From Bacteroidota bacterium (GTDB taxonomy: Bacteria; Bacteroidota; Bacteroidia; Chitinophagales; Chitinophagaceae), in the NCBI GenBank assembly GCA_018266455.1, contig JAFEAJ010000036.1, positions 1 through 64,000 of the forward strand: 64,000 bases of DNA, written 5' to 3'. A program made the translations under genes and the position numbers. Every line of letters starts with the position of its first letter. Position 1 is the first letter of the stretch. Under the pieces are notes generated by a model. The model did no database searches. It was not told the DNA's origin and was given only the letters and a program-made list of their open reading frames with translations. Shown piece by piece: positions 55,258 to 64,000 of this stretch.

Positions 55258-55887
55258 ATGAAACACTTATTCCTTTTAGTTGCAGCCGCAACAATTACAA
55301 CAATTGCAACAGCACAAGTTCAGTTTGGGGCTAAAGGTGGCCTTAATCTTGCCAATGCAAGGATATCCCCAAAACAAGCAGACGAATCTTATAGCTTTAA
55401 GCCCGATTTCCATGCAGGGCTTTTGGCAAACCTTCCGTTAGCCGAAAACTTATATTTGCAACCCGAAGTAGTATATTCAGGTGAAGGCACAAAGGCCAAG
55501 ATGGCTAGTGATGGCCCAGACATTACTGCCAAAATTAATTTTGGCATGCTTAATATCCCGGTACTGTTTCAATACCGCACTGCATCCGGATTTTTTGCAG
55601 AGGTAGGCCCGCAGGCAGGAATTTTATTGAGCGCAAAAGCAAAAATGTCTGAAAACGGAGTAACCGTTTCATCTGACATTAAAGACCAGATGAAGAGCTT
55701 TAACCTTTCAGGAGTAGTAGGCATCGGCTATCTCAGTTCATTAAACCTTGGTATCGATGCGCGTTTTAGTTATGGGTTCCTGGATATTCATAAAAGCCAG
55801 GGCTCTGGCGATAACACATCCATCAAAACAGAAACCATCCAAATTGGTGTATTCTATTTGTTGGGTGCAGGAAAATCAAAAAAATAA
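55258..55887 (+). CDS. Outer-membrane beta-barrel protein (PorT/porin-family type)
   Basis: This 209-residue exported protein has a signal peptide (ending ATAQ) and a small eight-strand-type barrel of the outer-membrane beta-barrel family. It opens VQFGAKGGLNLANARI and contains FHAGLLANLPLAENLYLQPE, MLNIPVLFQYRTASGFFAEVG and SLNLGIDARFSYGFLDI. It has its own strong promoter and terminator. Bacteroidota carry many such genes; none is assigned a specific role from sequence. It probably sits in the outer membrane. Confidence 0.88.
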   Translation: MKHLFLLVAAATITTIATAQVQFGAKGGLNLANARISPKQADESYSFKPDFHAGLLANLPLAENLYLQPEVVYSGEGTKAKMASDGPDITAKINFGMLNIPVLFQYRTASGFFAEVGPQAGILLSAKAKMSENGVTVSSDIKDQMKSFNLSGVVGIGYLSSLNLGIDARFSYGFLDIHKSQGSGDNTSIKTETIQIGVFYLLGAGKSKK

Positions 55888-55911
55888 CCGAGCTATTAAT
55901 CTATAACTGAA

Positions 55912-55940
55912 AAGCTGCCGGCACAACCGGCAGCTTTTTT
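55912..55940 (+). terminator. Rho-independent terminator of the porin-family gene
   Basis: AAGCTGCCGG (55912-55921) and CCGGCAGCTT (55927-55936) form a perfect 10-base stem with a 5-base loop, followed by six T. Confidence 0.93.
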
Positions 55941-55999
55941 ATTTCCAGCCTTCAGGCCTATTATTCGTTACTTTGTTTTTACTTTGATAAAAAATATTT

Positions 56000-56524
56000 T
56001 TGAAGACCATTCTCAATAAACAACAATTAGCCATCACCATTCAGCGGCTAAGCAACCAATTGTTGGAAAATCATTTGGAGCTATCTTCGACTGTACTGAT
56101 CGGCATCCAGCCCAGGGGCATTTATTTTTCTGACCGGATTGTAAAAGAAATTGCAAAACAAGTACCACCTGGCAACATTTGTTATGGCAAACTGGATATT
56201 ACTTTTTACAGGGATGACATCCGGCAGGGGCTGCACGCGATGAACAAAACAGATATACCTTTTTCCATTGAAAACAAAAAAGTAGTGCTTATTGATGATG
56301 TGCTCTATACCGGCAGAACGATACGCGCGGCATTGGATGCCTTGCTTGATTTTGGCCGCCCTTCAAAAGTGGAATTGTGCGTGCTTATAGACAGGAGGTT
56401 CAGCAGGGAACTGCCGATCCAGGCCGATTATACCGGAAAATCTATCGATTCGATCATCTCCCAGAAAGTAAAAGTTTTCTGGCAAGAAAAAGATGGTAAA
56501 GAGGAAGTGACCTTGATCGAGTAA
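56000..56524 (+). CDS. pyrR: PyrR-type phosphoribosyltransferase
   Basis: This 174-residue protein has the PRPP-binding signature VVLIDDVLYTGRTIRAAL (about 94-111), plus GIQPRGIYFSDRI and LDITFYRDDI as in PyrR. PyrR proteins bind pyr mRNA and also have uracil phosphoribosyltransferase activity. It starts with TTG at 56000, since a TAA is in frame four codons upstream and no ATG precedes the conserved start (KTILNKQQLAITIQRL). No pyrB or other pyrimidine gene follows; ftsY converges 51 bases beyond. So it works either at a distance or as a plain salvage enzyme. Confidence 0.88.
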   Translation: MKTILNKQQLAITIQRLSNQLLENHLELSSTVLIGIQPRGIYFSDRIVKEIAKQVPPGNICYGKLDITFYRDDIRQGLHAMNKTDIPFSIENKKVVLIDDVLYTGRTIRAALDALLDFGRPSKVELCVLIDRRFSRELPIQADYTGKSIDSIISQKVKVFWQEKDGKEEVTLIE

Positions 56525-56574
56525 TGATATTGCTCCCATTTCTAAATTCGCGGCATCAATTTGTTGGTTTTGTT

Positions 56575-57546
56575 CTATTGATCCATTTTCTCCAAACTGA
56601 AAAGGCTGTCCACAAACTCATGTTTATCGAACACCAGCAAGTCTTCCATTCTTTCACCCACGCCAATAAACTTTACCGGTATTTTAAATTGATTGGCAAT
56701 AGCCAGCACTACTCCACCTTTCGCCGTACCATCTAATTTAGTAATGGCAATGGCGCTAACATGAGTTGTCGCAGTAAATTGCTTTGCCTGTTCTACAGCG
56801 TTTTGACCGGTGGAGCCGTCCAGCACCAGCAACACTTCATGTGGCGCATCCGGGATCAGTTTTTTTATAACGCGGTTTATTTTCCCAAGCTCATCCATCA
56901 AATGAATTTTATTGTGCAGCCTTCCTGCTGTATCAATAATAACCACATCTGCATTTTTAGCCATCCCGCTTTGCACCGTATCAAATGCAACAGCTCCCGG
57001 ATCGGCGCCCATGCCTTGTTTTACAATTGGCACGCCTGCCCTTTCGCTCCAGATGGTAAGTTGGTCAACTGCGGCAGCGCGGAATGTGTCAGCTGCTCCC
57101 AGCAATACAGACTTACCTGCATTTTTAAAATTATAAGCAAGTTTACCAATGGTGGTGGTTTTGCCAACCCCGTTCACGCCAACCACTAAAATCACATAAG
57201 GCTTTTTGCCGGTAGGCGTTTCAAAATCGCGGTATGATTGCTCGGGGGAATCAACTAAAATGGATTCAATTTCATATTGCAGGATCTTATTAAGCTCATT
57301 GATGTTAAGATACCTATCTTTAGCAACGCGCTTTTCTACCCTGCCAATTATCTCTACAGTAGTACCTGTGCCCACATCTGCACTAACTAATGCATCCTCC
57401 AGCTTGTCCAACACCTCATCATCAACAGTTGTTTTCCCTGCAATGGCCCTGGTGAGTTTTGACAGGAACCCTTGTTTTGTTTTTTGAAGCCCTTCATCAA
57501 GGCGCTGTTTTTCTTTTTTCCCAAATATCTTATCGAAAATTCCCAT
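56575..57546 (-). CDS. ftsY: Signal recognition particle receptor FtsY
   Basis: This 323-residue GTPase receives SRP-ribosome complexes at the membrane. The NG domains are complete: helical N-domain to about 100, then the P-loop GVNGVGKTTTIGKL, DTFRAAAVDQL, DTAGRLHNK and TKLDGTAKGG. The acidic A-domain of enterobacteria is absent; only a short basic stretch precedes the N-domain, normal for this phylum. The gene lies downstream of the DUF4295 gene and its terminator, so it is probably transcribed on its own. Confidence 0.97.
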   Translation of the reverse strand: MGIFDKIFGKKEKQRLDEGLQKTKQGFLSKLTRAIAGKTTVDDEVLDKLEDALVSADVGTGTTVEIIGRVEKRVAKDRYLNINELNKILQYEIESILVDSPEQSYRDFETPTGKKPYVILVVGVNGVGKTTTIGKLAYNFKNAGKSVLLGAADTFRAAAVDQLTIWSERAGVPIVKQGMGADPGAVAFDTVQSGMAKNADVVIIDTAGRLHNKIHLMDELGKINRVIKKLIPDAPHEVLLVLDGSTGQNAVEQAKQFTATTHVSAIAITKLDGTAKGGVVLAIANQFKIPVKFIGVGERMEDLLVFDKHEFVDSLFSLEKMDQ

Positions 57547-57636
57547 GGCTTTTACTTATAACAAATTGACAGGGCACCCGAAATTGCGAACTGGGGTTTC
57601 TGTGCGCATGCCCATTAATAAATTTTACAAAATAAC

Positions 57637-57663
57637 AAAAGCTGCCCTTTTGAGGCAGCTTTT
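57637..57663 (-). terminator. Terminator of the rpmB-rpmG-DUF4295 unit
   Basis: AAAAGCTGCC (57637-57646) and GGCAGCTTTT (57654-57663) form a 10-base stem with a 7-base loop, with U-rich flanks on the minus-strand transcript. It lies 22 bases after the DUF4295 stop. Confidence 0.85.
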
Positions 57664-57684
57664 ATGCAAGATGCTAACCCATAA

Positions 57685-57858
57685 TTATTTTTGAGCCAGG
57701 TATTCTTTGATTTTATCTTTATGAACAATGGCTTCTTTAAAAGTGTAGGCTCCGGTTTTGGGGCTGCGAACAGCTTTGATGACTTTTGTCCAGTTCTTCG
57801 CTTCTGCGGCCGCTTTCGCATCTTTTGATTTAATCGCTGTTTTTGCTGCTTTTGCCAT
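57685..57858 (-). CDS. DUF4295 small basic protein
   Basis: This 57-residue Lys/Ala-rich protein (opening MAKAAKTAIKSKDAKA, ending KDKIKEYLAQK) is the Bacteroidota family DUF4295, encoded next to ribosomal proteins L33 and L28. It is probably ribosome-associated, given its size, charge and position. A Thr/Tyr block RSPKTGAYTFKE is the most conserved part. It is 69 bases behind rpmG in the same direction and is followed by the unit's terminator. Confidence 0.88.
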   Translation of the reverse strand: MAKAAKTAIKSKDAKAAAEAKNWTKVIKAVRSPKTGAYTFKEAIVHKDKIKEYLAQK

Positions 57859-57927
57859 AAAATTAATTTGAAAAGTTTCTCAATAACCCAATTCATTGCG
57901 ACATTGAGCTATTGAACTATTGATACA

Positions 57928-58110
57928 TTATTTAATTTCTTTATGAACCGTCATTTTCTTCAAAATCGGGTTGTATTTTTTTAGCTCCAGCCGTTCAGGA
58001 GTATTTTTTTTGTTTTTTGTTGTAATGTAGCGGCTGGTGCCCCGCTGCCCGCTGTTTTTATGTTCAGTACATTCTAAAATCACTTGCACCCGGTTCCCTT
58101 TCTTTGCCAT
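57928..58110 (-). CDS. rpmG: Ribosomal protein L33 (bL33)
   Basis: This 60-residue ribosomal protein of the large subunit opens [20 protein letters not shown] and contains [19 protein letters not shown], the family's hallmark. It is a zinc-free (C-minus) form: only one Cys, in ECTEHK, remains and no CxxC pairs are seen. It lies between rpmB (64 bases upstream) and the DUF4295 gene. Confidence 0.97.
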   Translation of the reverse strand: MAKKGNRVQVILECTEHKNSGQRGTSRYITTKNKKNTPERLELKKYNPILKKMTVHKEIK

Positions 58111-58174
58111 AGATGTAAATTTGTAAATTTTAAATTGCTCCTTTGCGCAATGGAAGCGCCTGGTAATTGGATAA

Positions 58175-58411
58175 TTATATTTTCGTCCCTTCCGCTCTTA
58201 ATTTTTTTACGGTATTATACAAGCCATTTTTATTGATCGTGCGCAACCCTTCTGAAGAAACCTTTAAGATGATCCATTTGTCTTCTTCAGCAAGGTAAAA
58301 ACGTTTGGTCTGCAAATTGGGCAAAAACCTGCGCTTGGTTTTAATGTTGGAGTGAGAAACCTTGTGGCCGCTCACCGGAACCTTGCCTGTAACCTGACAT
58401 ACTCTTGCCAT
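58175..58411 (-). CDS. rpmB: Ribosomal protein L28 (bL28)
   Basis: This 78-residue large-subunit protein has the L28 pattern: [20 protein letters not shown] at the N-terminus and [16 protein letters not shown] after it, ending in the helical part with [18 protein letters not shown]. It heads the L28-L33-DUF4295 unit. The order is the usual one in this phylum. Confidence 0.97.
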   Translation of the reverse strand: MARVCQVTGKVPVSGHKVSHSNIKTKRRFLPNLQTKRFYLAEEDKWIILKVSSEGLRTINKNGLYNTVKKLRAEGTKI

Positions 58412-58506
58412 GACTGCTAAAATTTAGGACGGCAAAGGTCGCAAAATCTATTTATATTATCAAAAAGAATTGCAATTTTTTTAGCCCTACTGCGGTACTT
58501 TGGGGG

Positions 58507-58755
58507 TCAACACCAGGCATCCTGCTTTTTACCATCCACTTCAATGATCTTGTCCAGCCTGATTTGTATGCCCTTCCCTGTTTCCAGGAATTCAGATTTA
58601 TCACCCGTGGTAAATAAATTCCTGATCCGGTCATGAACAATGACCTTCGCTCCTGATTCGCCCCAAAAAACAATATCACAATCCTTATGCTGAATGGCCA
58701 ATGTTTCCAGCTCATCATAAAAATTACAGCTCACTGGCTTATATTTTTCGTCCAT
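58507..58755 (-). CDS. Rof-like protein (Rho-binding antiterminator family)
   Basis: This 82-residue protein resembles the small Rof/YaeO family, which bind Rho and prevent termination. The match is in the order and residues of YKPVSCNFYDELETLAIQ (near the start), then a beta strand pattern DCDIVFWGES-x-KVIVHD, and the closing block IQIRLDKIIEVDGK. It is at the usual length. It lies 95 bases upstream of rpmB on the same strand. That it binds Rho in this organism is inference; the small size limits certainty. Confidence 0.65.
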   Translation of the reverse strand: MDEKYKPVSCNFYDELETLAIQHKDCDIVFWGESGAKVIVHDRIRNLFTTGDKSEFLETGKGIQIRLDKIIEVDGKKQDAWC

Positions 58756-58948
58756 GCCCGCAAAGTTACAATTGGCCGACCTGTTTTTGAAAGGCTATTG
58801 CCCGGGGCCTCAAAAAATCTTTTCCCACTATTTACACATTTAGCGTTGCTTCTCCGGTCAAATAAATCACATTCAAGGATTAATAATTATTAATTTACCG
58901 CGTCCTTTCACAATCTGCTTTGAGGAAAAGCGGGTACAAATACCTGAA

Positions 58949-61072
58949 ATGAAAAGAAAAACCATTGCAAGGGATATTAGCTGGCTGTCATTTAATGGCA
59001 GGGTGCTGCAGGAAGCTGCCGACGCCTCGGTGCCGTTGAGGGAACGCATGAAATTCCTTGGCATATTTTCGAATAACCTTGACGAGTTTTTCCGTGTCAG
59101 GGTAGCCACGCTCAACAGGATGATCGAACTGACGGGGAAGTCTAAAATCAATATGCACCTGGAACTGTCGCCGGAAAAAATACTGGATGAAATACAGTCC
59201 ATTGTGCTGGAACAACAGGGAGAATTCACCAATACTTGGGAAACCATTAAAAAAGAGCTGGAAAAAGAAAAAATTTTTTTAGTAAATGAAAAACAACTGA
59301 ACAAAGACCAGCAAAAATTTGTGCAGTTGCATTTTGAGGAGGAAGTGCGCTCGAATACCATTCCGCTTATGGTGGAAAGCATCCCCCACCTTCCTTATCT
59401 GCGCGACAAATCCATTTATCTTGGAGTGGTGCTTTCGAGGCGCGACGGGAGCATGAAAAGAAAATATGCCCTCATTGAAGTGCCCAGCCTGGCCCTGGGC
59501 AGGTTTGTAATATTGCCATCGCCCTTTCCTGACCAGCACCACATTATTTTGCTGGAAGACATCATCCGTTATAACCTGCGCAATATCTTCTCCTATTTTG
59601 GCTACGACAAATATGGATCATGGGCTTTTAAAGTAACCAGGGACGCAGAAATCGACCTTGATAACGATATATCGACCACCCTTATACAAAAAATCGAAAA
59701 AGGAGTGCGCAACCGGAGAAAAGGGAAACCAGTCCGTTTTGTGTATGATAAGGATATGGACAGCGGGCTGCTGGAATACCTGACAAAAAGGATTGGGCTT
59801 TCCAAAAAAAACAATCTTATTCCCGGTGGCCGCATTCACAATTTCAGGCACTTTATCGACTTCCCTGATGTGTTCACCAAAAAAGGGCAACGCAAAAAAC
59901 CATTTACGCACCCCTTGCTGGTAAAGGTGCCCCGGGCAACCGATGTGGTGCTGGAAAGAGATGTGATGCTTCATTTTCCTTATCACTCATTTAACCCGGT
60001 AATTGATATGCTCCGCGAAGCAGCTATTGACCCCGATGTTACTGCCATAAAAATAACCTGCTACCGCCTTGCCCAAAATTCAAAAATCATTAATGCGCTC
60101 ATTAACGCTGTCAGGAATGGAAAACAGGTTACCGTGATGCTCGAGCTGAGGGCAAGGTTTGAAGAAGAAGCCAATTTGGAATGGAAAATAAGATTGGAAG
60201 AAGAAGGCGTAAAAGTGCTCATCGGGATCCCAAATATGAAAGTGCACGCAAAGATTTGCATGATAAAAAAAAGGGCGAACAGCCATACCATCCATTATGG
60301 TTTTGTAAGCACTGGTAACCTCAACGAAAAAACGGCCACTATTTATGGCGATCACTGCCTGCTCACATCCGACAGGAACATCATGGCTGATGTAAACCGG
60401 CTATTCAATTTTATTGAAAAAAGAAAAGTGAATATTTTGAAAAGCTGCAAAATGCTGGTCCCATGCCCCATCCTTCTCAGGCGCGAACTGCTGCGCATGG
60501 TCAACAAAGAAATAAAAATCGCCAAAAGTGGCAGGCCAGCAGCCATAACTTTAAAAATGAACTCGCTTTCTGATGAAGAATTGATTTATAAATTATATGA
60601 GGCTGCTGCCGCTGGCGTAGAAATCAAATTGATTGTGCGCGGCATTTTCTGCATGTTCACTGAAAGCAAAAAATTTGTTGGCCAGGTAACAGCCATCAGC
60701 ATTATTGATGAATACCTCGAGCATGCCCGGGTATTCATATTTCATAATGACGGGAAAGAAAAAACATATATATCTTCGGCCGACTGGATGGTGCGCAACC
60801 TCGATCATCGTGTGGAAGCCACCTGCCCTGTGAGGGACGAAGGCATAAAAAAAGAGCTGAAAGACATTCTTGACATACAGCTCGCCGATAATGTTAAAGC
60901 AAGGTGGCTGGACAATGGGTTGAGCAACGCATACAAGAGGGACAGGAAAGAAAAAAAAGTACGCTCGCAAATCGAAATTTATAATCATTTATATCAAAAA
61001 ACAGTTAAACATACTGCCCCCGGCGGCTTAAAACAGGCAGGCGATGCTGAAAAATCTGTTGTTTTTCTATAA
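58949..61072 (+). CDS. ppk1: Polyphosphate kinase 1
   Basis: This 707-residue enzyme makes polyphosphate from ATP. The N-terminal domain opens ARDISWLSFNGRVLQEAAD and has NNLDEFFRVRVATLNRMI. The phosphorylated His is His433 in KVHAKICMI, with the Arg/Lys surroundings and the GFVSTGNLNEKTATIYGDH stretch that follows. The second PLD-like region has YISSADWMVRNLDHRVEA. The enzyme appears complete. It is followed 14 bases later by the exopolyphosphatase gene, so making and breaking of polyphosphate are controlled together. Confidence 0.97.
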   Translation: MKRKTIARDISWLSFNGRVLQEAADASVPLRERMKFLGIFSNNLDEFFRVRVATLNRMIELTGKSKINMHLELSPEKILDEIQSIVLEQQGEFTNTWETIKKELEKEKIFLVNEKQLNKDQQKFVQLHFEEEVRSNTIPLMVESIPHLPYLRDKSIYLGVVLSRRDGSMKRKYALIEVPSLALGRFVILPSPFPDQHHIILLEDIIRYNLRNIFSYFGYDKYGSWAFKVTRDAEIDLDNDISTTLIQKIEKGVRNRRKGKPVRFVYDKDMDSGLLEYLTKRIGLSKKNNLIPGGRIHNFRHFIDFPDVFTKKGQRKKPFTHPLLVKVPRATDVVLERDVMLHFPYHSFNPVIDMLREAAIDPDVTAIKITCYRLAQNSKIINALINAVRNGKQVTVMLELRARFEEEANLEWKIRLEEEGVKVLIGIPNMKVHAKICMIKKRANSHTIHYGFVSTGNLNEKTATIYGDHCLLTSDRNIMADVNRLFNFIEKRKVNILKSCKMLVPCPILLRRELLRMVNKEIKIAKSGRPAAITLKMNSLSDEELIYKLYEAAAAGVEIKLIVRGIFCMFTESKKFVGQVTAISIIDEYLEHARVFIFHNDGKEKTYISSADWMVRNLDHRVEATCPVRDEGIKKELKDILDIQLADNVKARWLDNGLSNAYKRDRKEKKVRSQIEIYNHLYQKTVKHTAPGGLKQAGDAEKSVVFL

Positions 61073-61086
61073 AACTTTAACTGCCC

Positions 61087-61983
61087 ATGAAACTTGCAGC
61101 CATTGACATTGGGAGCAACGCAGCAAGGCTGCTTATTTCAGAAGTAGATGCCACAGGCGCAAAACCTGAATTCAATAAGCTAAACCTGGTGAGGGTGCCT
61201 TTGCGCCTTGGCTTTGACGTGTTCGAGAAAAAGGAAATATCGCAAGAGAAAGCCGACATGATCATCAGTACCATTAAAGCATACCGGCATTTGATCGACG
61301 CTTATCACGTTGACCACCTCAAAGCCGCAGCCACTTCTGCCATGCGCGATGCCTCAAATTCAAAAGATATCATAGAAAGAGTGAAAAAAGAGACAGGCAT
61401 CCAAATAGAAATCATCAGCGGAGGAGATGAAGCTTCGTTGATATACGAAAACCACATTGCCGAAAATATGGACAAAGACCATGCTTATCTATACATTGAC
61501 GTTGGTGGCGGCAGCACAGAGCTTACCTTCTTCGCACAAACCAAACTTATTTTCAAAGAATCTTTCAATATCGGCACCATCCGTATTTTAAAAAACCAGG
61601 TAAGCGAAAAGGCCTGGGAGGATATGAAAGATTATATAAAGAAAGAGACAAAACAGCACAACAATATTATTGCCATTGGCTCTGGTGGCAATATCAACAA
61701 AGTCTTTTCGATGTCGAAAAAGAAAGATGGCAAACCCCTGCCGCTTGAACTGCTAAAAGATTATCATAAAGAGTTGAGCAGCTTCCCTCTTGCGGAAAGG
61801 ATCAAAGTGTACAACATGCGGGAAGACCGTGCTGATGTGATTGTTCCTGCACTGCTGATATACATCAATGTGATGCGATGGGCGAATGCAGAAGAAATTT
61901 TCGTCCCAAAAATTGGTTTGGCTGATGGCTTGATCCAGCATTTGTATAATGACGTAGCTACAGTTGCGGTGGCCAAACAGTAG
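61087..61983 (+). CDS. ppx: Ppx/GppA-family exopolyphosphatase
   Basis: This 298-residue enzyme belongs to the ASKHA-fold exopolyphosphatase/guanosine pentaphosphate phosphatase family. The phosphate loops are AAIDIGSNAARLLISEV at the start and IDVGGGSTELTFF near 140, with AATSAMRDASNS between. It lacks the C-terminal HD-like domain of the long E. coli enzyme, which is usual for Bacteroidota members. It starts 14 bases after ppk1 and should act on polyphosphate; ppGpp-related activity is possible but not shown. Confidence 0.93.
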   Translation: MKLAAIDIGSNAARLLISEVDATGAKPEFNKLNLVRVPLRLGFDVFEKKEISQEKADMIISTIKAYRHLIDAYHVDHLKAAATSAMRDASNSKDIIERVKKETGIQIEIISGGDEASLIYENHIAENMDKDHAYLYIDVGGGSTELTFFAQTKLIFKESFNIGTIRILKNQVSEKAWEDMKDYIKKETKQHNNIIAIGSGGNINKVFSMSKKKDGKPLPLELLKDYHKELSSFPLAERIKVYNMREDRADVIVPALLIYINVMRWANAEEIFVPKIGLADGLIQHLYNDVATVAVAKQ

Positions 61984-62098
61984 TGTTTTTCAAACTTCTT
62001 CCCAAAATTTTCGGAGCTCCGGAAAAAATGCAAGTGGTTCTTTCATTTTTTTCGTAGCTTTTCAGGGTACAGTTATTTCCTATTCAAACTCAACTGCT

Positions 62099-63246
62099 AT
62101 GCCTTCTACCATCAATCGCCGAAACTGGTTCAAACAAGCTTCCTTTGCAACAATGGGCCTGGGTTTATCGCTCCCTTCCTTTGCCAATGATACCCAAGGC
62201 CTGCCCACAAAAAAAATCAATAGCAATAAAGGGCTGGTCAACCTGAGCTCTAACGAAAATCCTTATGGCATGTGCCCAAAATCAAAACAGCCATTATTGA
62301 AATGATGCCATTTGCTAACCGATACTCTTTTAATGTGGATGGCCTTAAAGATTGCCAGGCTACCATCGCCAGGTATTATGGAGTGGAAAAAGAAAATATT
62401 CTGCTTACAGCAGGTTCCAGTATTGTACTTGATTTTTGCGCAAGGTTTTTTTATAAGACAGGGGGAAATATTGTAGCCGCCGACCCAACTTTTTTTGTTC
62501 TGCCGGCCACTGCAAAAAAGTTAGGCTTAATCGTTAATGCTGTTCCAATTGACAGCAACAGGAAAATTGATTTGTCAGCCATGCTGAGCACAATAAATAA
62601 CGATACGCAATTGGTTTACCTGGTAAACCCCAATAACCCAACAGGCACCCTGTTAAAGCCTGATGCAATGAAAAGTTTTTGTGCCGAAGCATCTAAAAAA
62701 TCAGCAGTGCTGATTGACGAAGCCTACCTTGATTTTTTAGATGCGCCTGATAACGAATCCATGATCCCGCTGGCAGCAGGCAACCCCAACATTTTAGTTA
62801 CCAGAACATTTTCAAAAATACATGGCATGGCCGGTATGCGCATGGGTTTTGTAATCAGCCATCCTGACCGAATAAAACAACTTGAACAAGCATTGTTCAA
62901 TGAAAGCCAGGTCGCCATCAGCAATCTTACTTTGGCAGCAGCACTTGCAAGCCTCCAGGATGAAGAACACAGGGCCTACTGCAAACAAAAAAATGCAACG
63001 TCACGGGATTATGCCTTCAAGTCTCTGAAAGAAATGAAATTTGATCCCATTCCATCAGTTACTAATTTTATTTTATTCCCGATAGGGAACGATTATGAAG
63101 GAAATTTTGCAGACTTTATGCTTACAAAAAATATTTACCTCAGGTCAGCCACGTACTTTGGCCAGAAATGCTGCCGTGTAAGCGTAGGCACATTAGATGA
63201 AATGCAGCAATTTATTAAAGTGATGAAAGAAACCTGGAAAGCTTAG
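62099..63246 (+). pseudogene. Tat-exported PLP-dependent aminotransferase (histidinol-phosphate type), disrupted by a one-base frameshift
   Basis: The gene encodes a class I/II aminotransferase with a twin-arginine signal (NRRNWFKQASFATMGLG) and the family's N-terminal SSNENPYG. The frame breaks at an A-run (62278-62281). Reading from ATG 62099 goes NENPYGMCPKSKQPLLK and stops; adding one A gives NENPYGMCPKIKTAIIEM, joined smoothly to the rest in the next frame. Downstream are the PLP lysine in FSKIHGMAGMRMG, YLVNPNNPTGT and DEAYLDF. Restored, the product would be about 382 residues. So either the assembly has dropped an A from a homopolymer or the gene is recently broken. The amino-group donor is unknown. 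Confidence 0.85.
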
Positions 63247-63446
63247 GTTGCTGAACTTTAAAGCCTAAGTTATGGAGCTGAGATCATGTGATCTGTCCCG
63301 CAAAGTGATTTAGTGCTGAAGCTTTGGCACAAGGACTGGCGCATTAACTCTGATCTAATTTCCTATCTTGCATCCCCAAATCGGAGGCGGGGCGTGTTTT
63401 ATTCTAATGCAGAGCCATATTCTCCCCTCTTACAAAAAAACACACC

Positions 63447-64000
63447 ATGTCTGCTGCAAAAGAGGTAAAAAAGATTACCACCAATACGCTTCAGAAAATG
63501 AAGCAAACCGGGGAAAAAACTTCCATGATAACTGCTTATGATTATTCATTCGCAAAAATTTTTGATGCTGCGGGCATCGAAGTTATTTTGGTTGGCGACT
63601 CGGCATCAAACGTGATGGCCGGCCACGAAACAACATTGCCAATAACTTTAGATCAGATGATTTATCATGCATCTTCTGTCATTCGTGGTGTCCAGCGCTC
63701 CCTGGTAGTTGTTGACATGCCATTCGGCTCCTATCAGTCTAATTCAAAAGAAGCATTGGTATCTGCATTCAGGATCATGAAAGAAACCGGAGCGCATGCT
63801 GTTAAACTGGAAGGAGGCGAAGAAGTGCTGGAATCAGTGAAAAGGATCATTGCCGCCGGAGTCCCGGTGATGGGCCATCTTGGATTAACGCCACAATCCA
63901 TTTACAAATTCGGCACTTATAATGTAAGGGCAAAAGACGAAACCGAAGCGCACAAATTAAGAAAAGATGCAAAGCTTTTGGAAGAAGCCGGTTGTTTCGC
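63447..64000 (+). CDS. panB: 3-methyl-2-oxobutanoate hydroxymethyltransferase, N-terminal part (runs off window end)
   Basis: These 184 residues are the front of ketopantoate hydroxymethyltransferase, first enzyme of pantothenate synthesis. Visible are the substrate and metal-binding stretches [55 protein letters not shown] and [10 protein letters not shown]. The start at 63447 ([18 protein letters not shown]) fits the family's usual lead. The remainder of about 85 residues lies beyond the window. It supplies the same CoA pathway as coaBC at 25070, without linkage. Confidence 0.96.
   Translation, partial: MSAAKEVKKITTNTLQKMKQTGEKTSMITAYDYSFAKIFDAAGIEVILVGDSASNVMAGHETTLPITLDQMIYHASSVIRGVQRSLVVVDMPFGSYQSNSKEALVSAFRIMKETGAHAVKLEGGEEVLESVKRIIAAGVPVMGHLGLTPQSIYKFGTYNVRAKDETEAHKLRKDAKLLEEAGCF

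Noticed and set aside
56524..56736. Plus-strand frame overlapping the end of ftsY
   Set aside because: It is antisense to the well-supported ftsY and has no features.
62012..62021. CGGAGCTCCG palindrome after ppx
   Set aside because: Too short a loop and no T-run in either direction, so it is not called a terminator.
1..64000. tRNA genes, rRNA genes, CRISPR arrays, transposases, integrases
   Set aside because: I looked in the gaps and saw no cloverleaf-type sequences, repeat-spacer arrays or mobile-element proteins.

Overview
The window looks like a chromosomal segment from a Bacteroidota bacterium, most likely of the Chitinophagales. The evidence is a SusC/RagA-type receptor, several TonB/CarboxypepD_reg-like outer-membrane proteins, Bacteroidota-only families (DUF4835, DUF4296, DUF4295, DUF5686), promoters of the TTTG-N19-TAnnTTTG type, almost no Shine-Dalgarno sequences, and a RF2 gene with a programmed frameshift. 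Gene density is ordinary. I found no tRNA, rRNA, CRISPR array, transposase or phage gene.

Layout. 1-7.7 kb (minus strand): a ROK regulator leading into a SusC-type receptor that runs off the left edge, an orphan urea-transporter-like protein, a TonB-dependent receptor and a DUF3347 protein. 7.9-12.2 kb (plus): an ABC-F ATPase and a patatin/outer-membrane-barrel protein. 12.4-17.1 kb (minus): histidine degradation genes (formimidoylglutamase-like, formimidoyltransferase-cyclodeaminase, imidazolonepropionase) and a small hypothetical. 17.7-22.3 kb: a signalling island with two NarL-type response regulators, one histidine kinase that lacks a sensor domain, and two related seven-helix membrane proteins. 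22.3-27.6 kb (minus): a long collinear run bamD-rpoZ-coaBC-DUF4835-DUF4296-scoA-scoB. 27.7-33.0 kb: an OmpA-type protein, then polyprenyl synthase and recJ on the plus strand, converging with infC. 33.4-35.3 kb: thrS. 35.5-42.4 kb (plus): three exported proteins of unknown function, two of them paralogues, then an M1 metallopeptidase and a GNAT-like protein. 42.8-52.0 kb (minus): two penicillin-acylase-family hydrolases flanking a DUF5686 protein and a small membrane protein, then a PD40 lipoprotein behind a near-perfect palindrome. 52.3-64 kb: prfB, P5C dehydrogenase, a porin-like barrel, pyrR, ftsY, DUF4295-rpmG-rpmB, a Rof-like protein, ppk1-ppx, a frameshifted Tat-exported aminotransferase and the start of panB.

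The best candidate for something undescribed is the signalling island at 17.7-22.3 kb. The kinase has one membrane helix and no recognisable input domain, and it sits between two seven-helix proteins that could supply sensing. The second is the pair of paralogous exported proteins at 35.5-38.9 kb, which share an N-terminal GIW domain and a C-terminal beta-rich domain. Most other genes are conserved housekeeping functions whose families can be named with confidence.
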